A stretch of DNA of 64,000 nucleotides from Streptacidiphilus sp. P02-A3a (GTDB lineage Bacteria > Actinomycetota > Actinomycetes > Streptomycetales > Streptomycetaceae): contig NZ_CP048289.1 of NCBI RefSeq assembly GCF_014084105.1, positions 3,357,922-3,421,921 on the forward strand, written 5' to 3'. The notes below the pieces were generated by a model. It was not told the origin of the DNA, ran no database searches, and saw only the letters and a program-made list of their open reading frames with translations. Of this stretch, positions 1 to 7,602 are shown piece after piece; position 1 is the stretch's first letter, and each line of letters opens with the position of its first letter. The position numbers and the translations under genes are program-made.

Positions 1-769
1 TGGTCAGCGAACGCAGCCAGGGCAGGTCGTCCCAGGTCAGCGGGTTGCCGAAGATCCGGCTGAAGAGAGCGACCACCGCGCCCTGATCCTCCTCCGGGGC
101 CTTGCCGAGCGCGGCCCGGAACACCGGGTCGGAGGTGTAGTTGGCCAGGCAGTTGCCGCGCAGCTGCGGGAAGTTGCTGGTGGACAGGTCGCGCGGGCGC
201 CAGCCGGTGACCCAGGTGTCCAGGGTGACCACGATCCCCTTGAAGCCCGCCGCCTCGGCCCGGTGGACCAGGCTGGCGGCCAGCTCGCGGTCGGTCGGGG
301 TGTACAGCTGGAAGAGGCCGGGGGTGTCGCCGAACTCCTTGGCGACCTCCTCCATCGGGTCGACCGTGAGGGTGGAGGCCACCATCGGCACGCCGGTCAG
401 CGCGGCGGCCCGGGCGGTGGCCAGGTCGCCGTGGCCGTCCTGGGCGCACAGGCCGAGCACCCCGACCGGGGACATGAACAGCGGGGACGGCAGCCGCAGG
501 CCGAACAGGTCGACCGAGAGGTCCCGGTCCGCCGCGCCGACCAGTATCCGCGGCACCAGCGCCCAGCGCTCGAAGGCCCGCACGTTGGCGCGCTGGGTGT
601 GCTCGTCCCCGGCGCCCCCGGCGACGTAGGACCACACCGAGGGCGGCAGCGCCGCCTCGGCCGCCGCCTCCCAACCAGCGAAGGACATCGGGTACTTGGG
701 CATCACCCCGAACAGACCACTGAGGTAGATCTCGTTCTGGTAGTCGCCGAACTGCTGCCGCATGACCAC
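1..769 (-). CDS. Lactate 2-monooxygenase-like FMN enzyme (3' end outside window)
   Basis: N-terminal part of an FMN-dependent alpha-hydroxy-acid oxidase. The family oxidises L-lactate or similar 2-hydroxy acids using FMN and O2. Reading leftward, the protein has the lactate-monooxygenase opening (QNEIYLSGLFG), then SVWSYVAGGAGDEHTQRAN, the FMN-site region LFMSPVGVLGLCAQDGHGDLA and the LFQLYTPTDRELA/VVTLDTWVTGWRPRDL blocks. The longer N-terminus and the TWVTGWRPRDLST block fit lactate 2-monooxygenase better than glycolate oxidase. I chose GTG at 769 because an AGGAGG lies 6 bases upstream; ATG at 763 is the alternative. The C-terminal half with the catalytic His lies beyond base 1. It is unrelated to the hydroxymandelate-oxidase homologue at 59 kb except by superfamily. 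Confidence 0.85.
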   Translation of the reverse strand, partial: MVMRQQFGDYQNEIYLSGLFGVMPKYPMSFAGWEAAAEAALPPSVWSYVAGGAGDEHTQRANVRAFERWALVPRILVGAADRDLSVDLFGLRLPSPLFMSPVGVLGLCAQDGHGDLATARAAALTGVPMVASTLTVDPMEEVAKEFGDTPGLFQLYTPTDRELAASLVHRAEAAGFKGIVVTLDTWVTGWRPRDLSTSNFPQLRGNCLANYTSDPVFRAALGKAPEEDQGAVVALFSRIFGNPLTWDDLPWLRSLT

Positions 770-815
770 GATCACCCTCCTGCCGGGGCAGGGGCGGATC
801 GCCCCCGTCCCGACC

Positions 816-1805
816 CTAGCCGACCGCGGGGTCCTGGACTCGGACCGCGACCGCGCCGCGCAGCCGCCGCGCGGTCGGGTTCCAGCCGGACAGGACACTG
901 TCGAACAGACCGCGCGAGGTGCCCGCGTTGACGTGCAGCCGACTGATCCGCAGCGGATCCGGGTGCCCGCCGGCCGCCCCGCGCAGGTCGAACAGCGCGC
1001 CGTCGCTCAGGAACGCGCTGCTGTAGCCAAGCCCGCGCAGCAGCGGCTCGGCCCGACCGTCGAACACCCCGTCCGGATAGGCGAAGGCGCGCGGCTCCGC
1101 GCCGGTCAGCCGGGTCAGCCGGTGGTGGCCGCCCTGGACCTCCTCGCGCAGCGCGTAGTCGTCGCAGGAGTCCAGCCGGGAGTGTCCCAGCGAGTGGTTC
1201 CCCAGCTCGACGCCCGCGCCGCGCAGCGCCAGCAGGTCCGCCGAGGTCAGCTGCGGCGCCCCCGGGGCCTGGCGGGCGGCGGTCACCCGCAGTTCCTCCA
1301 GGCTGCGCCGCCGGTCCGGGTCGGGCAGCGCGGACAGCGCCGCGACCACGCCGCCGGGCGTCCGCGCGGACAGGCCGCGCGCCCGGCCGCCCTGGCCCAC
1401 CAGGTACTCGGCCTCCTGCCACCAGTACGGCTGCTCGGTGTCCACCAGTCCGGCCACGACGAAGGCCACGGCCGGGACCAGCCCGCCGGCCAGTTCGGGC
1501 AGGGCCACCGTGACGGCGGTGCGGTGCCCCAGCTCGAAGCTGACCAGCACGGCGTGGGGAGGAAGCGGCGCGCCCCCGCGAAGCGCCGCTTCCACCTCCG
1601 CCAGGGAGACCGGGCGGGCGGTCCGCCGCAACCGGTCCAGCTGGGCCCGGAAGACCGCCGGATCGGTCAGGTCGCGGAAGGTCAGCACCGCGAGCCTGCG
1701 GGCCGAGCGGCCGCGGGCGTGCGGCGGCGCGGCACGCCGCGCGCGGCTCCGGCCGGGATCGGGATGGGGAACGGGGTGGGGCAGGGTGGTGATCGGCAGT
1801 CGCAC
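816..1805 (-). CDS. Polysaccharide deacetylase (CE4/NodB)-like protein with degenerate motif 1
   Basis: 329-residue protein of the NodB/CE4 fold, a family that removes N- or O-acetyl groups from polysaccharides using a bound metal. The metal-binding His pair is visible in GNHSLGH (His204, His208), and AFAYPDGVFDGRA is the later CE4 segment. Motif 1, normally TFDDG with the catalytic and metal-binding Asp residues, reads SFELG (about 89-93), so both acidic positions are lost or shifted. There is no clear signal peptide; the N-terminus is Arg/Pro-rich. The GTG start at 1805 has a GGAAG-type ribosome site. It may be a catalytically altered or non-enzymatic CE4 protein. It lies upstream of, and in the same direction as, the FMN oxidase. 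Confidence 0.7.
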   Translation of the reverse strand: MRLPITTLPHPVPHPDPGRSRARRAAPPHARGRSARRLAVLTFRDLTDPAVFRAQLDRLRRTARPVSLAEVEAALRGGAPLPPHAVLVSFELGHRTAVTVALPELAGGLVPAVAFVVAGLVDTEQPYWWQEAEYLVGQGGRARGLSARTPGGVVAALSALPDPDRRRSLEELRVTAARQAPGAPQLTSADLLALRGAGVELGNHSLGHSRLDSCDDYALREEVQGGHHRLTRLTGAEPRAFAYPDGVFDGRAEPLLRGLGYSSAFLSDGALFDLRGAAGGHPDPLRISRLHVNAGTSRGLFDSVLSGWNPTARRLRGAVAVRVQDPAVG

Positions 1806-1962
1806 GGACTTCCCTTCCGTCGCGCCGAGCGGCGCCCATGAGGGTGTTCGAGGACGCCGCCGTGTCGCTCAATGTATGAGAAGACCCGCGTCCCCGGGGG
1901 AAGGTTGTACGGCTGGAGGGACGAACTTTCCCGGCGGTGGCGCAGCCGCCACAATGGGACGT

Positions 1963-2814
1963 ATGGCCGACCCGATCACTGACCCCGTGCCCGTCGAACG
2001 CCGGGTCGACCTGGGCACCGCCCGGTTGCTGCCCGACCTGGACCGGCCCCGGGGCTGGCTGATGACCATGGACGACGCACCCCAGTCCTACGTCGACCTG
2101 GACGACCCGCTCTACCTGGAGTTCGAGTACGTGCAGCGGCTGGCCCACGTGGTGGACCTGGCCGCCCCCTCCGGCGAGCCGCTGGCCGCGCTGCACCTGG
2201 GCGGCGGCGGACTGACCCTGCCGCGCTACCTGGCCAGCACCCGGCCCGGATCGCCGCAGCGGGTGGTCGAACTCGACGGCGGGCTCACCGACCTGGTCCG
2301 CGAGTACCTGCCCTGGCCGGACGGGTCGCTGCGGGTCGATCCGGCGGACGCCCGCGAACACCTGGCGGGCCGCCCGGAGGACAGCGCCGACCTGGTGGTC
2401 GCCGACGTCTTCGGCGGCTCCCGGATCCCGGCGCACCTGACCTCGGTGGAGTTCGTCCGGGCCGCGGCCCGGGTGCTGCGCCCCGGCGGGATCTACACCG
2501 CCAACCTCGCCGACGCGGCGCCGATGGACTTCGGCCGGGCGCAGCTGGCCACCGTCGGCTCGGTCTTCACCGACCTGTGCCTGATCGCCGAGCCCTCGGT
2601 GCTGCGCGGACGGCGCTACGGCAACCTGGTGATCGTCGCGGCGGACCGGCCGCTGCCGGTCGCCGAGCTGGCCCGCCGGGTCGCCGCGGACGCCTTCCCG
2701 GCCAGGGTGGTCCACGGCGACCGGCTGCGGCTGCTGATGGCCGGTGCGCGGCCGGTCACCGACGCCACCGCGGTTGCCTCCCCGCCGCCGCCGGAGGGCG
2801 CGTTCAGCCTGTGA
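1963..2814 (+). CDS. Spermidine synthase-like protein
   Basis: 283-residue Rossmann-fold protein resembling the spermidine/spermine synthase family, which transfers aminopropyl or methyl groups. Visible features are the glycine-rich nucleotide loop ALHLGGGGLTLPRYLA, the acidic VVELDGGLTDLVREY segment that would bind ribose, and VVADVFGGSRIPAHLTSVEF followed by VLRPGGIYTANL. Streptomyces genomes carry such 'fused' or short spermidine-synthase homologues whose substrates are not known, so polyamine synthesis should not be assumed. ATG at 1963 is used; ATG at 1954 is in frame. It converges with the O-methyltransferase gene at 2862. Confidence 0.75.
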   Translation: MADPITDPVPVERRVDLGTARLLPDLDRPRGWLMTMDDAPQSYVDLDDPLYLEFEYVQRLAHVVDLAAPSGEPLAALHLGGGGLTLPRYLASTRPGSPQRVVELDGGLTDLVREYLPWPDGSLRVDPADAREHLAGRPEDSADLVVADVFGGSRIPAHLTSVEFVRAAARVLRPGGIYTANLADAAPMDFGRAQLATVGSVFTDLCLIAEPSVLRGRRYGNLVIVAADRPLPVAELARRVAADAFPARVVHGDRLRLLMAGARPVTDATAVASPPPPEGAFSL

Positions 2815-2818
2815 CCCG

Positions 2819-2875
2819 CGTCAGCCGGTCCCACCAACGGCGTCAGCCGGTCACCACGGCGTCAGCCGGTCACCA
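2819..2875. repeat. Three short direct repeats at a gene junction
   Basis: The 13-mer gcgtcagccggtc occurs three times, at about 2819, 2840 and 2859. The third copy covers the end of the leftward O-methyltransferase gene (stop at 2862-2864), so the other two look like duplications of that gene's last codons into the convergent spacer. No terminator hairpin is evident here. Confidence 0.6.
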
Positions 2876-3533
2876 GGGCCAGGACGAAGCCGTCGTAGCC
2901 CTTGCTGCCGACGGTCTGCAGCGCGGTCGCGGTCAGCCTCGGCTCGGCGGCGATGAACTCCAACGCGGCCCGGGTGCCGGTGATCGCCTCGTCCTGGCCC
3001 GACTCGTCCAGCACCCGGCCGCCGCGCACCACGTTGTCCACGATGATCAGCGTGCCGGGACGGCTCAGCTCCAGGGCCCAGCGCGTGTAGTTGGCGCTGT
3101 TCACCTTGTCGGCGTCGATGAAGACCAGGTCGAACGGGCCGATGCCGTCCGCCTGGACCTGCGGCAGGCTGTCCAGGGCCGCGCCCACCCGGACCTCCAC
3201 CCGGTCGGCGAGACCGGCGGCGGCGATGTTGGCCCGCGCCACCTCGGCGTGCGCGGGGTCGTACTCCAGCGAGACCAGCCGCCCGTCCGACGGCAGCGCC
3301 CGGGCCAGCTCGATGGTCGAGAAGCCGCCGAGGGTACCGATCTCCAGGATCGTCCGGGCACCCCGGATCAGTGCCAGCAGTTGCAGCAGCTTCCCCTGCG
3401 GGGCGGACACCGCGATCGGCGGCAGCCCGGCGGCGGCGCTCGACGCCAGGGTGGTGTCCAGGGCCGGGTCGGTCAGCCGCAGGGTGCGGGTGAGGTAGTC
3501 GTCGACATCGTTCCAGGTGCTGTTCGAACTCAC
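2862..3533 (-). CDS. SAM-dependent O-methyltransferase (catechol/caffeoyl-CoA type)
   Basis: 223-residue class I methyltransferase of the PF01596 type, which methylates catechols and related hydroxyls with S-adenosylmethionine and a divalent metal. Seen: substrate/SAM entry PQGKLLQLL, motif I TILEIGTLGGFSTIELA, the acidic LVSLEYDP, metal-binding DLVFIDADKVNSANY, and IIVDNVVRGGRV followed by the end of the fold. The length is right for the family. The start is GTG at 3533, with AAGGAG 10 bases upstream; the longer open frame to 3713 has no supporting features. It is divergent from the nucleosidase at 3642. Natural substrate unknown. Confidence 0.88.
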   Translation of the reverse strand: MSSNSTWNDVDDYLTRTLRLTDPALDTTLASSAAAGLPPIAVSAPQGKLLQLLALIRGARTILEIGTLGGFSTIELARALPSDGRLVSLEYDPAHAEVARANIAAAGLADRVEVRVGAALDSLPQVQADGIGPFDLVFIDADKVNSANYTRWALELSRPGTLIIVDNVVRGGRVLDESGQDEAITGTRAALEFIAAEPRLTATALQTVGSKGYDGFVLALVTG

Positions 3534-3641
3534 GAGAGCCTTGCTCCTTCGGCGCTGACGTACTGTTTCCGACGTGCTGTCCGCATGTGCTGGCCGCGTG
3601 CGGCCGCAACCCGTCGCGAGCCCCTGTCTACCATGGTCGCC

Positions 3642-4226
3642 ATGCGACTCATCGGAGAGATCGATCCCACCCGCCCCCTGCTCGTCCTCGCCGTCGCGGA
3701 GGAGGCGGCCCACCTGGACGCCGGGCTGCCGGTGCTGCTGACCGGGATGGGCAAGGTCAACGCGGCGGTCGCGGTGGCGTCGGTACTGGCCGGGGCGGCC
3801 CGCCCGGCGTCCGTGGTGAACCTGGGGACGGCCGGGGCGCTACAGCCGGGCTGGTCCGGCACGCACGAGGTCAGCACCGTGATACAGCACGACCTGGACG
3901 CGGCGGTGCTGCACCTGCTCACCGGTGAGGACGTCGGCGTGGCGATCGACCTGCGCCCGGACTCGGCGGCCTCGGGGCCGGTGCTGGCCACCGGCGACCT
4001 GTTCGTCTCGGACGAGGACGCCCGGCGGCGGCTGGCCGAGCGGGCCGACCTGGTCGACATGGAGGGCTTCGCGGTGGCCGCCGCCGCCCGGGCGGCGGGG
4101 CTGCCGGTGCGGCTGGTCAAGCACGTCAGCGACGAGGCGGGGGAGGGGGCGGCGAAGACCTGGCGGGAGTCGGTGGACGGCTGCGCCCGGGAGCTGGCCC
4201 AGTGGGTCGGGAAGAACCTGGTCTGA
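3642..4226 (+). CDS. Nucleosidase (MTA/SAH nucleosidase-like)
   Basis: 194-residue protein of the PNP/UDP-phosphorylase superfamily. Seen: LLTGMGKVNAAVAVA, the NLGTAGAL loop, LATGDLFVSDEDARRRL, then VDMEGFAVAAAARAAGLPVRLVKHVSDEA. In MTA/SAH nucleosidases the D-M-E-G/A segment binds the ribose and the late Asp (here in VSDEA) is catalytic. It likely hydrolyses a purine nucleoside such as S-adenosylhomocysteine or methylthioadenosine; the substrate cannot be fixed from sequence. ATG at 3642 is chosen, with 3633 in frame. The neighbouring SAM-dependent methyltransferase, which makes SAH, is a plausible functional partner. Confidence 0.8.
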   Translation: MRLIGEIDPTRPLLVLAVAEEAAHLDAGLPVLLTGMGKVNAAVAVASVLAGAARPASVVNLGTAGALQPGWSGTHEVSTVIQHDLDAAVLHLLTGEDVGVAIDLRPDSAASGPVLATGDLFVSDEDARRRLAERADLVDMEGFAVAAAARAAGLPVRLVKHVSDEAGEGAAKTWRESVDGCARELAQWVGKNLV

Positions 4227-4292
4227 GGCCGGGGCCGGGGCCGGGGTCGGGGTCGGGCCTGGGGCTGGGGCTGGGGCTGGGGCCGGGGTCGG
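4227..4292 (+). repeat. G-rich hexanucleotide tandem repeat (ggggcc/ggggct)
   Basis: About 10 imperfect units of ggggcc, ggggtc and ggggct fill the whole convergent spacer between the nucleosidase and the nitroreductase. The many runs of four G could form G-quadruplexes on the plus strand. A related ctggga/ctgggg repeat lies at about 4755-4810, inside the start of the next gene. Confidence 0.75.
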
Positions 4293-4296
4293 ACGG

Positions 4297-4812
4297 TCAG
4301 CGGTCGGCGGCGACGCGGAAGACCGGGAAGCCGGGGGCGATCTCCCGCAGGGTGGCCTCCGGGGAGTCGGCGCTCACGTCGCCGAAGAAGAAGCCGACCT
4401 CCCAGGCCCAGCGCCGCAGGTACTCGCGCAGCACCGGGGGCTTGTCGGCGTCGGCGACCTCGACGGCGCGGAAGGTCTCCGCCCGGCGGCCGAGGCGCAG
4501 CTCCCCGCCTCCGGCGGCGCGCATGTTGCGGACCCACTGGGTGTGGCCCCGGGGCGCGACCAGGTAGCGCTCGCCCTCGAAGGTCAGCAGGTTGACCGGG
4601 GTGGTCCGCCATTCGCCGGACTTGCGGCCGCGGACGGCGAGGGTGCGCGAACCGAGGACGCTGATGCCGAGGTGGCCGAGCACGCGCATCGCGCGGTTGC
4701 TCACGGCGTCGAGCAGGACCATCAGCCGACCGGTCGGGACGAGCAGCCGGGGCTCGGTGGGCTGGGGCTGGGACTGGGACTGGGTTATGGGCTGGGTGAT
4801 GGGCTGGGACAT
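4297..4812 (-). CDS. Deazaflavin (F420)-dependent nitroreductase family protein
   Basis: 171-residue protein of the Ddn-like split-barrel family, which uses F420H2 (or flavin) to reduce various substrates. Seen: the typical SRTLAVRGRKSGEWRTTPVN segment, LLTFEGERYLVAPRGHTQWVRNMRAAG and the closing VLREYLRRWAWEVG. The first 20 residues are an unusual Gln/Pro/Ser/Thr repeat coded by a ctggga/ctgggt DNA repeat and are probably disordered. ATG at 4812 has AGGAG seven bases upstream. It is divergent from a TetR gene, with that regulator's likely operators in between, so it is probably repressed by it. Confidence 0.85.
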   Translation of the reverse strand: MSQPITQPITQSQSQPQPTEPRLLVPTGRLMVLLDAVSNRAMRVLGHLGISVLGSRTLAVRGRKSGEWRTTPVNLLTFEGERYLVAPRGHTQWVRNMRAAGGGELRLGRRAETFRAVEVADADKPPVLREYLRRWAWEVGFFFGDVSADSPEATLREIAPGFPVFRVAADR

Positions 4813-4859
4813 CTCTGGTCTCCTGTAGTGAGCGATGCTGAGTGAGCGATGGTCTTTTT

Positions 4860-4956
4860 CGAGAGCACTGCTCTCGTTTCCCTGGTATCGACTATGGCGC
4901 GACCGCTGCCCCGAGTCAAGAGCAGTGCTCTCGTTTTGATGCGCTGCTCTCGTTTG
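4860..4956. promoter_or_regulatory. Triple operator for the adjacent TetR regulator
   Basis: Three copies of a gagca-n-tgctctcgttt element lie in the divergent spacer. At 4860-4876 there are 8-base arms cgagagca/tgctctcg around one base; at 4918-4937 arms agagca/tgctct with a cgtttt tail; at 4941-4956 a half-like site gctgctctcgtttg ending 15 bases before the TetR start codon. This layout fits autoregulation plus control of the nitroreductase gene. Confidence 0.7.
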
Positions 4957-4971
4957 TGGCACACTGTCGAC

Positions 4972-5685
4972 ATGGCAGCGATCAAGACCGCCCGCGAGCG
5001 GGCACGTGAAGAGCTCACCCGCGAGATCAAGGCCGAGGCCCGCAAGCAGTTGGCCGTCGAGGGCGCCCAGCGGCTCTCCCTGCGCGCCGTCGCCCGGGAG
5101 CTCGGCATGGTCTCCTCCGCCCTCTACCGCTACTTCCCGAGTCGGGACGACCTGCTCACCGCGCTCATCATCGACGCGTACGACTCCCTCGGCGAGCAGG
5201 TGGAGGCGGCCGTCGCCGAGGTGCCGCCCGCCGACGTGCGCGCCCGCTGGGTCGCCCTGTGCCACGCGGCCCGCGCCTGGGCGCTGACCAGTCCGCACGA
5301 GTACGCCCTGGTCTACGGCAGCCCGGTGCCCGGCTATGTCGCGCCGCCGGAGACGGTGGTGCCCGCCAGCCGGGTCCCGCTGCTGCTGATCGCCATGGTC
5401 GGCGACAGCGTCGGGCGGTTCGAACTGGAGGCCGCGCCCCGGCCGCTGCGCGGGGTGCTCGCCCAGCAGATGGCGGATCTGGCCGCCCAGCTGTCCCCCG
5501 ACCTGCCCCCGGTGCTGCTGACCCGGGGCATCGCCGCCTGGACGCAGCTCTTCGGGATGATCAGCTTCGAGCTGTTCGGGCAGTTCGTCGGCTCCGCCGA
5601 CCCCGCCGACGGCTTCTTCGGCTACGCCGTCGAGGACCTCGCCGACTACCTGGGCCTCGCCCCCGCTGCCGACGGGCAGGGCTGA
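4972..5685 (+). CDS. TetR/AcrR-family transcriptional regulator
   Basis: 237-residue repressor-type protein. The N-terminal helix-turn-helix reads LSLRAVARELGMVSSALYRYFPSRDDLLTALI (about residues 36-66). The C-terminal ligand domain contains WVALCHAARAWALTSPHEYALVYGSPVPGY, typical of the WHG-type TetR C-terminal domain. ATG at 4972 starts the aligned family N-terminus (RERAREELTREI). Its likely operators are the three repeats at 4860-4956 and its likely target is the divergent F420-type nitroreductase. Ligand unknown. Confidence 0.9.
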   Translation: MAAIKTARERAREELTREIKAEARKQLAVEGAQRLSLRAVARELGMVSSALYRYFPSRDDLLTALIIDAYDSLGEQVEAAVAEVPPADVRARWVALCHAARAWALTSPHEYALVYGSPVPGYVAPPETVVPASRVPLLLIAMVGDSVGRFELEAAPRPLRGVLAQQMADLAAQLSPDLPPVLLTRGIAAWTQLFGMISFELFGQFVGSADPADGFFGYAVEDLADYLGLAPAADGQG

Positions 5686-5687
5686 CC

Positions 5688-5714
5688 GGGCGGGCGGCCC
5701 GGCGCCGCCCGCCC
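5688..5714. terminator. Bidirectional GC hairpin
   Basis: Perfect 11-bp stem (gggcgggcggc / gccgcccgccc) with a 5-base loop between the stop codons of the TetR gene (+) and the DhaM gene (-). No U-tract, as is usual in Streptomyces. Confidence 0.75.
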
Positions 5715-5716
5715 GC

Positions 5717-6265
5717 TCAGCGCTTGTGCACCCGGTAGCAGTCCTCGGCCGCCTCCAGCACCGCCGCCAGGTCGCCCCCGGTGGCGGCGGTCGCCACCGC
5801 CGCGACCGCGCCCTCCAGGAACGGGGCGTCGGCGAAGCGGACCGGGAACGGCAGCCCGTGCGCCTCGGCGTCCGCGAGCAGGTCGAGCACGGTCCGGACC
5901 GAGCCGCCCAGGTCGGCCAGTACCGCCACGCCCAGGCCCTGGTCGACCCCGCGCATGGCGGTGACCACGCGGGCCGCGCTGGTGCCCGGGCCGCCGTCCA
6001 GGGCGCCGCCGGCCGCCGCCACCGGTCCGGGGTCACCGGTGCCCAGCAGGGTGACCGCCATCCGGGCCACCGACTCCGCCACGGCCGGGCTGTGCGACAC
6101 CAGGACCACCCCGACCCGGTCGAGCGCGGGCAGCGGCACCGCCCGCAGCCCGTGCGCGGCGGGTTCCGACTGCTCCCCCCGTTGCCGCGGCGCCTCGGCC
6201 TCGTCCGCTTCGTCCGAGGGGTCCCGCACCGGGCGCAATGCCGCCGTCCGTGTCTGGCTGCCCAT
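5717..6265 (-). CDS. dhaM: DhaM-like PTS EIIA phosphotransfer protein
   Basis: 182-residue protein ending in a mannose-type EIIA domain. In the dihydroxyacetone kinase system DhaM carries phosphate from HPr to the ADP bound in DhaL. Seen: VGVVLVSHSPAVAESVARMA with the phospho-acceptor His in SHS, GPGTSAARVVTAM, and LGVAVLADLGGSVRTVLDLL. The N-terminal ~55 residues are a charged, low-complexity extension. DhaK and DhaL normally sit beside DhaM but neither is present here, so this copy is an orphan. ATG at 6265 follows a GGAG-type site. Confidence 0.75.
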   Translation of the reverse strand: MGSQTRTAALRPVRDPSDEADEAEAPRQRGEQSEPAAHGLRAVPLPALDRVGVVLVSHSPAVAESVARMAVTLLGTGDPGPVAAAGGALDGGPGTSAARVVTAMRGVDQGLGVAVLADLGGSVRTVLDLLADAEAHGLPFPVRFADAPFLEGAVAAVATAATGGDLAAVLEAAEDCYRVHKR

Positions 6266-6367
6266 CCCTGCCGCTCTCCTCACCTCGGTACCTGGCCCGC
6301 CGGGCTCGGCCCAGGGTAGGACGGCGCGGGCGGTGACCGGTCGCGCCGCGCGGTGCTTCCGCAATTG

Positions 6368-6381
6368 TAGAACGTGTTCTA
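6368..6381. promoter_or_regulatory. KstR-like palindrome upstream of acyl-CoA dehydrogenase
   Basis: tagaac-gt-gttcta is a perfect 6+6 dyad 42 bases upstream of the acyl-CoA dehydrogenase start. It matches the published KstR consensus TnnAACnnGTTnnA, the TetR-family operator of steroid and related catabolic genes in actinobacteria. Binding by a KstR homologue is inferred. Confidence 0.6.
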
Positions 6382-6423
6382 GCGTGGCATCCTGACTGTC
6401 CGTCAGCTCACCCGGAGGCCGCC

Positions 6424-7602
6424 ATGTACCTGGACCACACGCCGGAGCAGCAGCGGCTCCGCGCCGAACTGCGGACCTACTTCGCGGAGTTGATGCCGCC
6501 GGAGGCCTATGGACGGCTGAACGACCCGCGTCGGCAGAAGCAGTTCTACCGCGAGGTCAACCGTCGCCTGGGTGCGGACCGCTGGCTCGGCGTGGGCTGG
6601 CCGGTGGCGTACGGCGGGCGCGGGATGAGCGCCGCCGAGCAGTTCGTCTTCTTCGACGAGGCCGCGCAGGCGGGGGTGCCGCTGCCGATCATGGCGCTGA
6701 ACACGGTCGGTCCCTCGATCATGAGGTTCGGCACCGACGAGCAGAAGGCGTACTTCCTGCCCCGGATCCTGGCCGGGGAGCTGGACATCGCCATCGGCTA
6801 CTCGGAGCCCGACGCGGGCACCGACCTGGCCGCGCTGAAGACCCGCGCGGTGCTGGACGGCGACGCCTACGTGGTCAACGGCCAGAAGATCTGGACCACC
6901 AACGGGGACACCGCGGACTGGGTCTGGCTCGCGGTCCGCACCGATCCGGACGCCCCGCCGCACCAGGGGATCAGCATCCTGCTGCTGGACACCACCGACC
7001 CGGGCTACTCCACCACCGTGATCCGCACCCTGGCCGGGCACGACACCACCGCCAGCTACTACCAGGACGTCCGGGTGCCGGTCGGCCGCCGGGTCGGCCC
7101 GGAGAACCAGGGCTGGCGGCTGATCACCAACCAGCTCAACCACGAGCGGGTCACCCTGGCCGCGCACACCACCATGGCCAACCGCGCCCTGGCCGAGGTC
7201 CAGGCGTGGGCCGGGGACGCCGAACTCTCCGACGGCCGCCGGGTGCTGGACCTGCCCTGGGTCCGCCAGCGGCTGGCCCGCACGCACCTGCGGCTGGACG
7301 CCATGAGACTGCTCAACTGGCGGATGGTGGACGCCGTCCAGCGCGGCGAGCTGACCCCGCAGGACGCCTCCGCGGTCAAGGTGTACGGCAGCGAGGCCCG
7401 CCGCGACGCGTACGCCTGGCTGCTGGAGGTGGTCGGCGCGGCCGGTCCGCTGAAGGACGGCTCGGCGGGCGCCGCGCTGCACGGCAACCTGGAACGCGGC
7501 TACCGCAGCGCGGTCATCTTCACCTTCGGCGGCGGCAACAACGAGGTGCAGCGGGAGATCATCTCCTGGATCGGCCTGGGCATGCCCCGGGTCCGCCGCT
7601 AG
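6424..7602 (+). CDS. Acyl-CoA dehydrogenase
   Basis: 392-residue FAD-dependent acyl-CoA dehydrogenase, the enzyme class introducing the alpha-beta double bond in acyl-CoA thioesters. Seen: N-terminal helical domain with LGVGWPVAYGGRGMSAAEQ, the FAD/substrate block ELDIAIGYSEPDAGTDLAALKTRA, VVNGQKIWTTNGDTADWVWLAVRTD, and the C-terminal helices with VKVYGSEARRDAYAWLLEVVG and FTFGGGNNEVQREIISWIGLG. The family resembles the FadE proteins of steroid and long-chain acyl degradation. ATG at 6424 follows GGAGG. A KstR-like operator lies upstream and the stop codon overlaps the convergent TetR stop (CTAG). Confidence 0.93.
   Translation: MYLDHTPEQQRLRAELRTYFAELMPPEAYGRLNDPRRQKQFYREVNRRLGADRWLGVGWPVAYGGRGMSAAEQFVFFDEAAQAGVPLPIMALNTVGPSIMRFGTDEQKAYFLPRILAGELDIAIGYSEPDAGTDLAALKTRAVLDGDAYVVNGQKIWTTNGDTADWVWLAVRTDPDAPPHQGISILLLDTTDPGYSTTVIRTLAGHDTTASYYQDVRVPVGRRVGPENQGWRLITNQLNHERVTLAAHTTMANRALAEVQAWAGDAELSDGRRVLDLPWVRQRLARTHLRLDAMRLLNWRMVDAVQRGELTPQDASAVKVYGSEARRDAYAWLLEVVGAAGPLKDGSAGAALHGNLERGYRSAVIFTFGGGNNEVQREIISWIGLGMPRVRR

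Noticed and set aside
1..769. Link between the left-edge FMN oxidase and the hydroxymandelate pathway
   Set aside because: It matches lactate 2-monooxygenase features, lies 47 kb away, and is flanked by unrelated genes.
772..2715. Long leftward open frame across the deacetylase and spermidine-synthase region
   Set aside because: It is a GC-driven shadow: the Arg/Gly/Pro-rich translation has no family features, while the other frames encode recognisable proteins.
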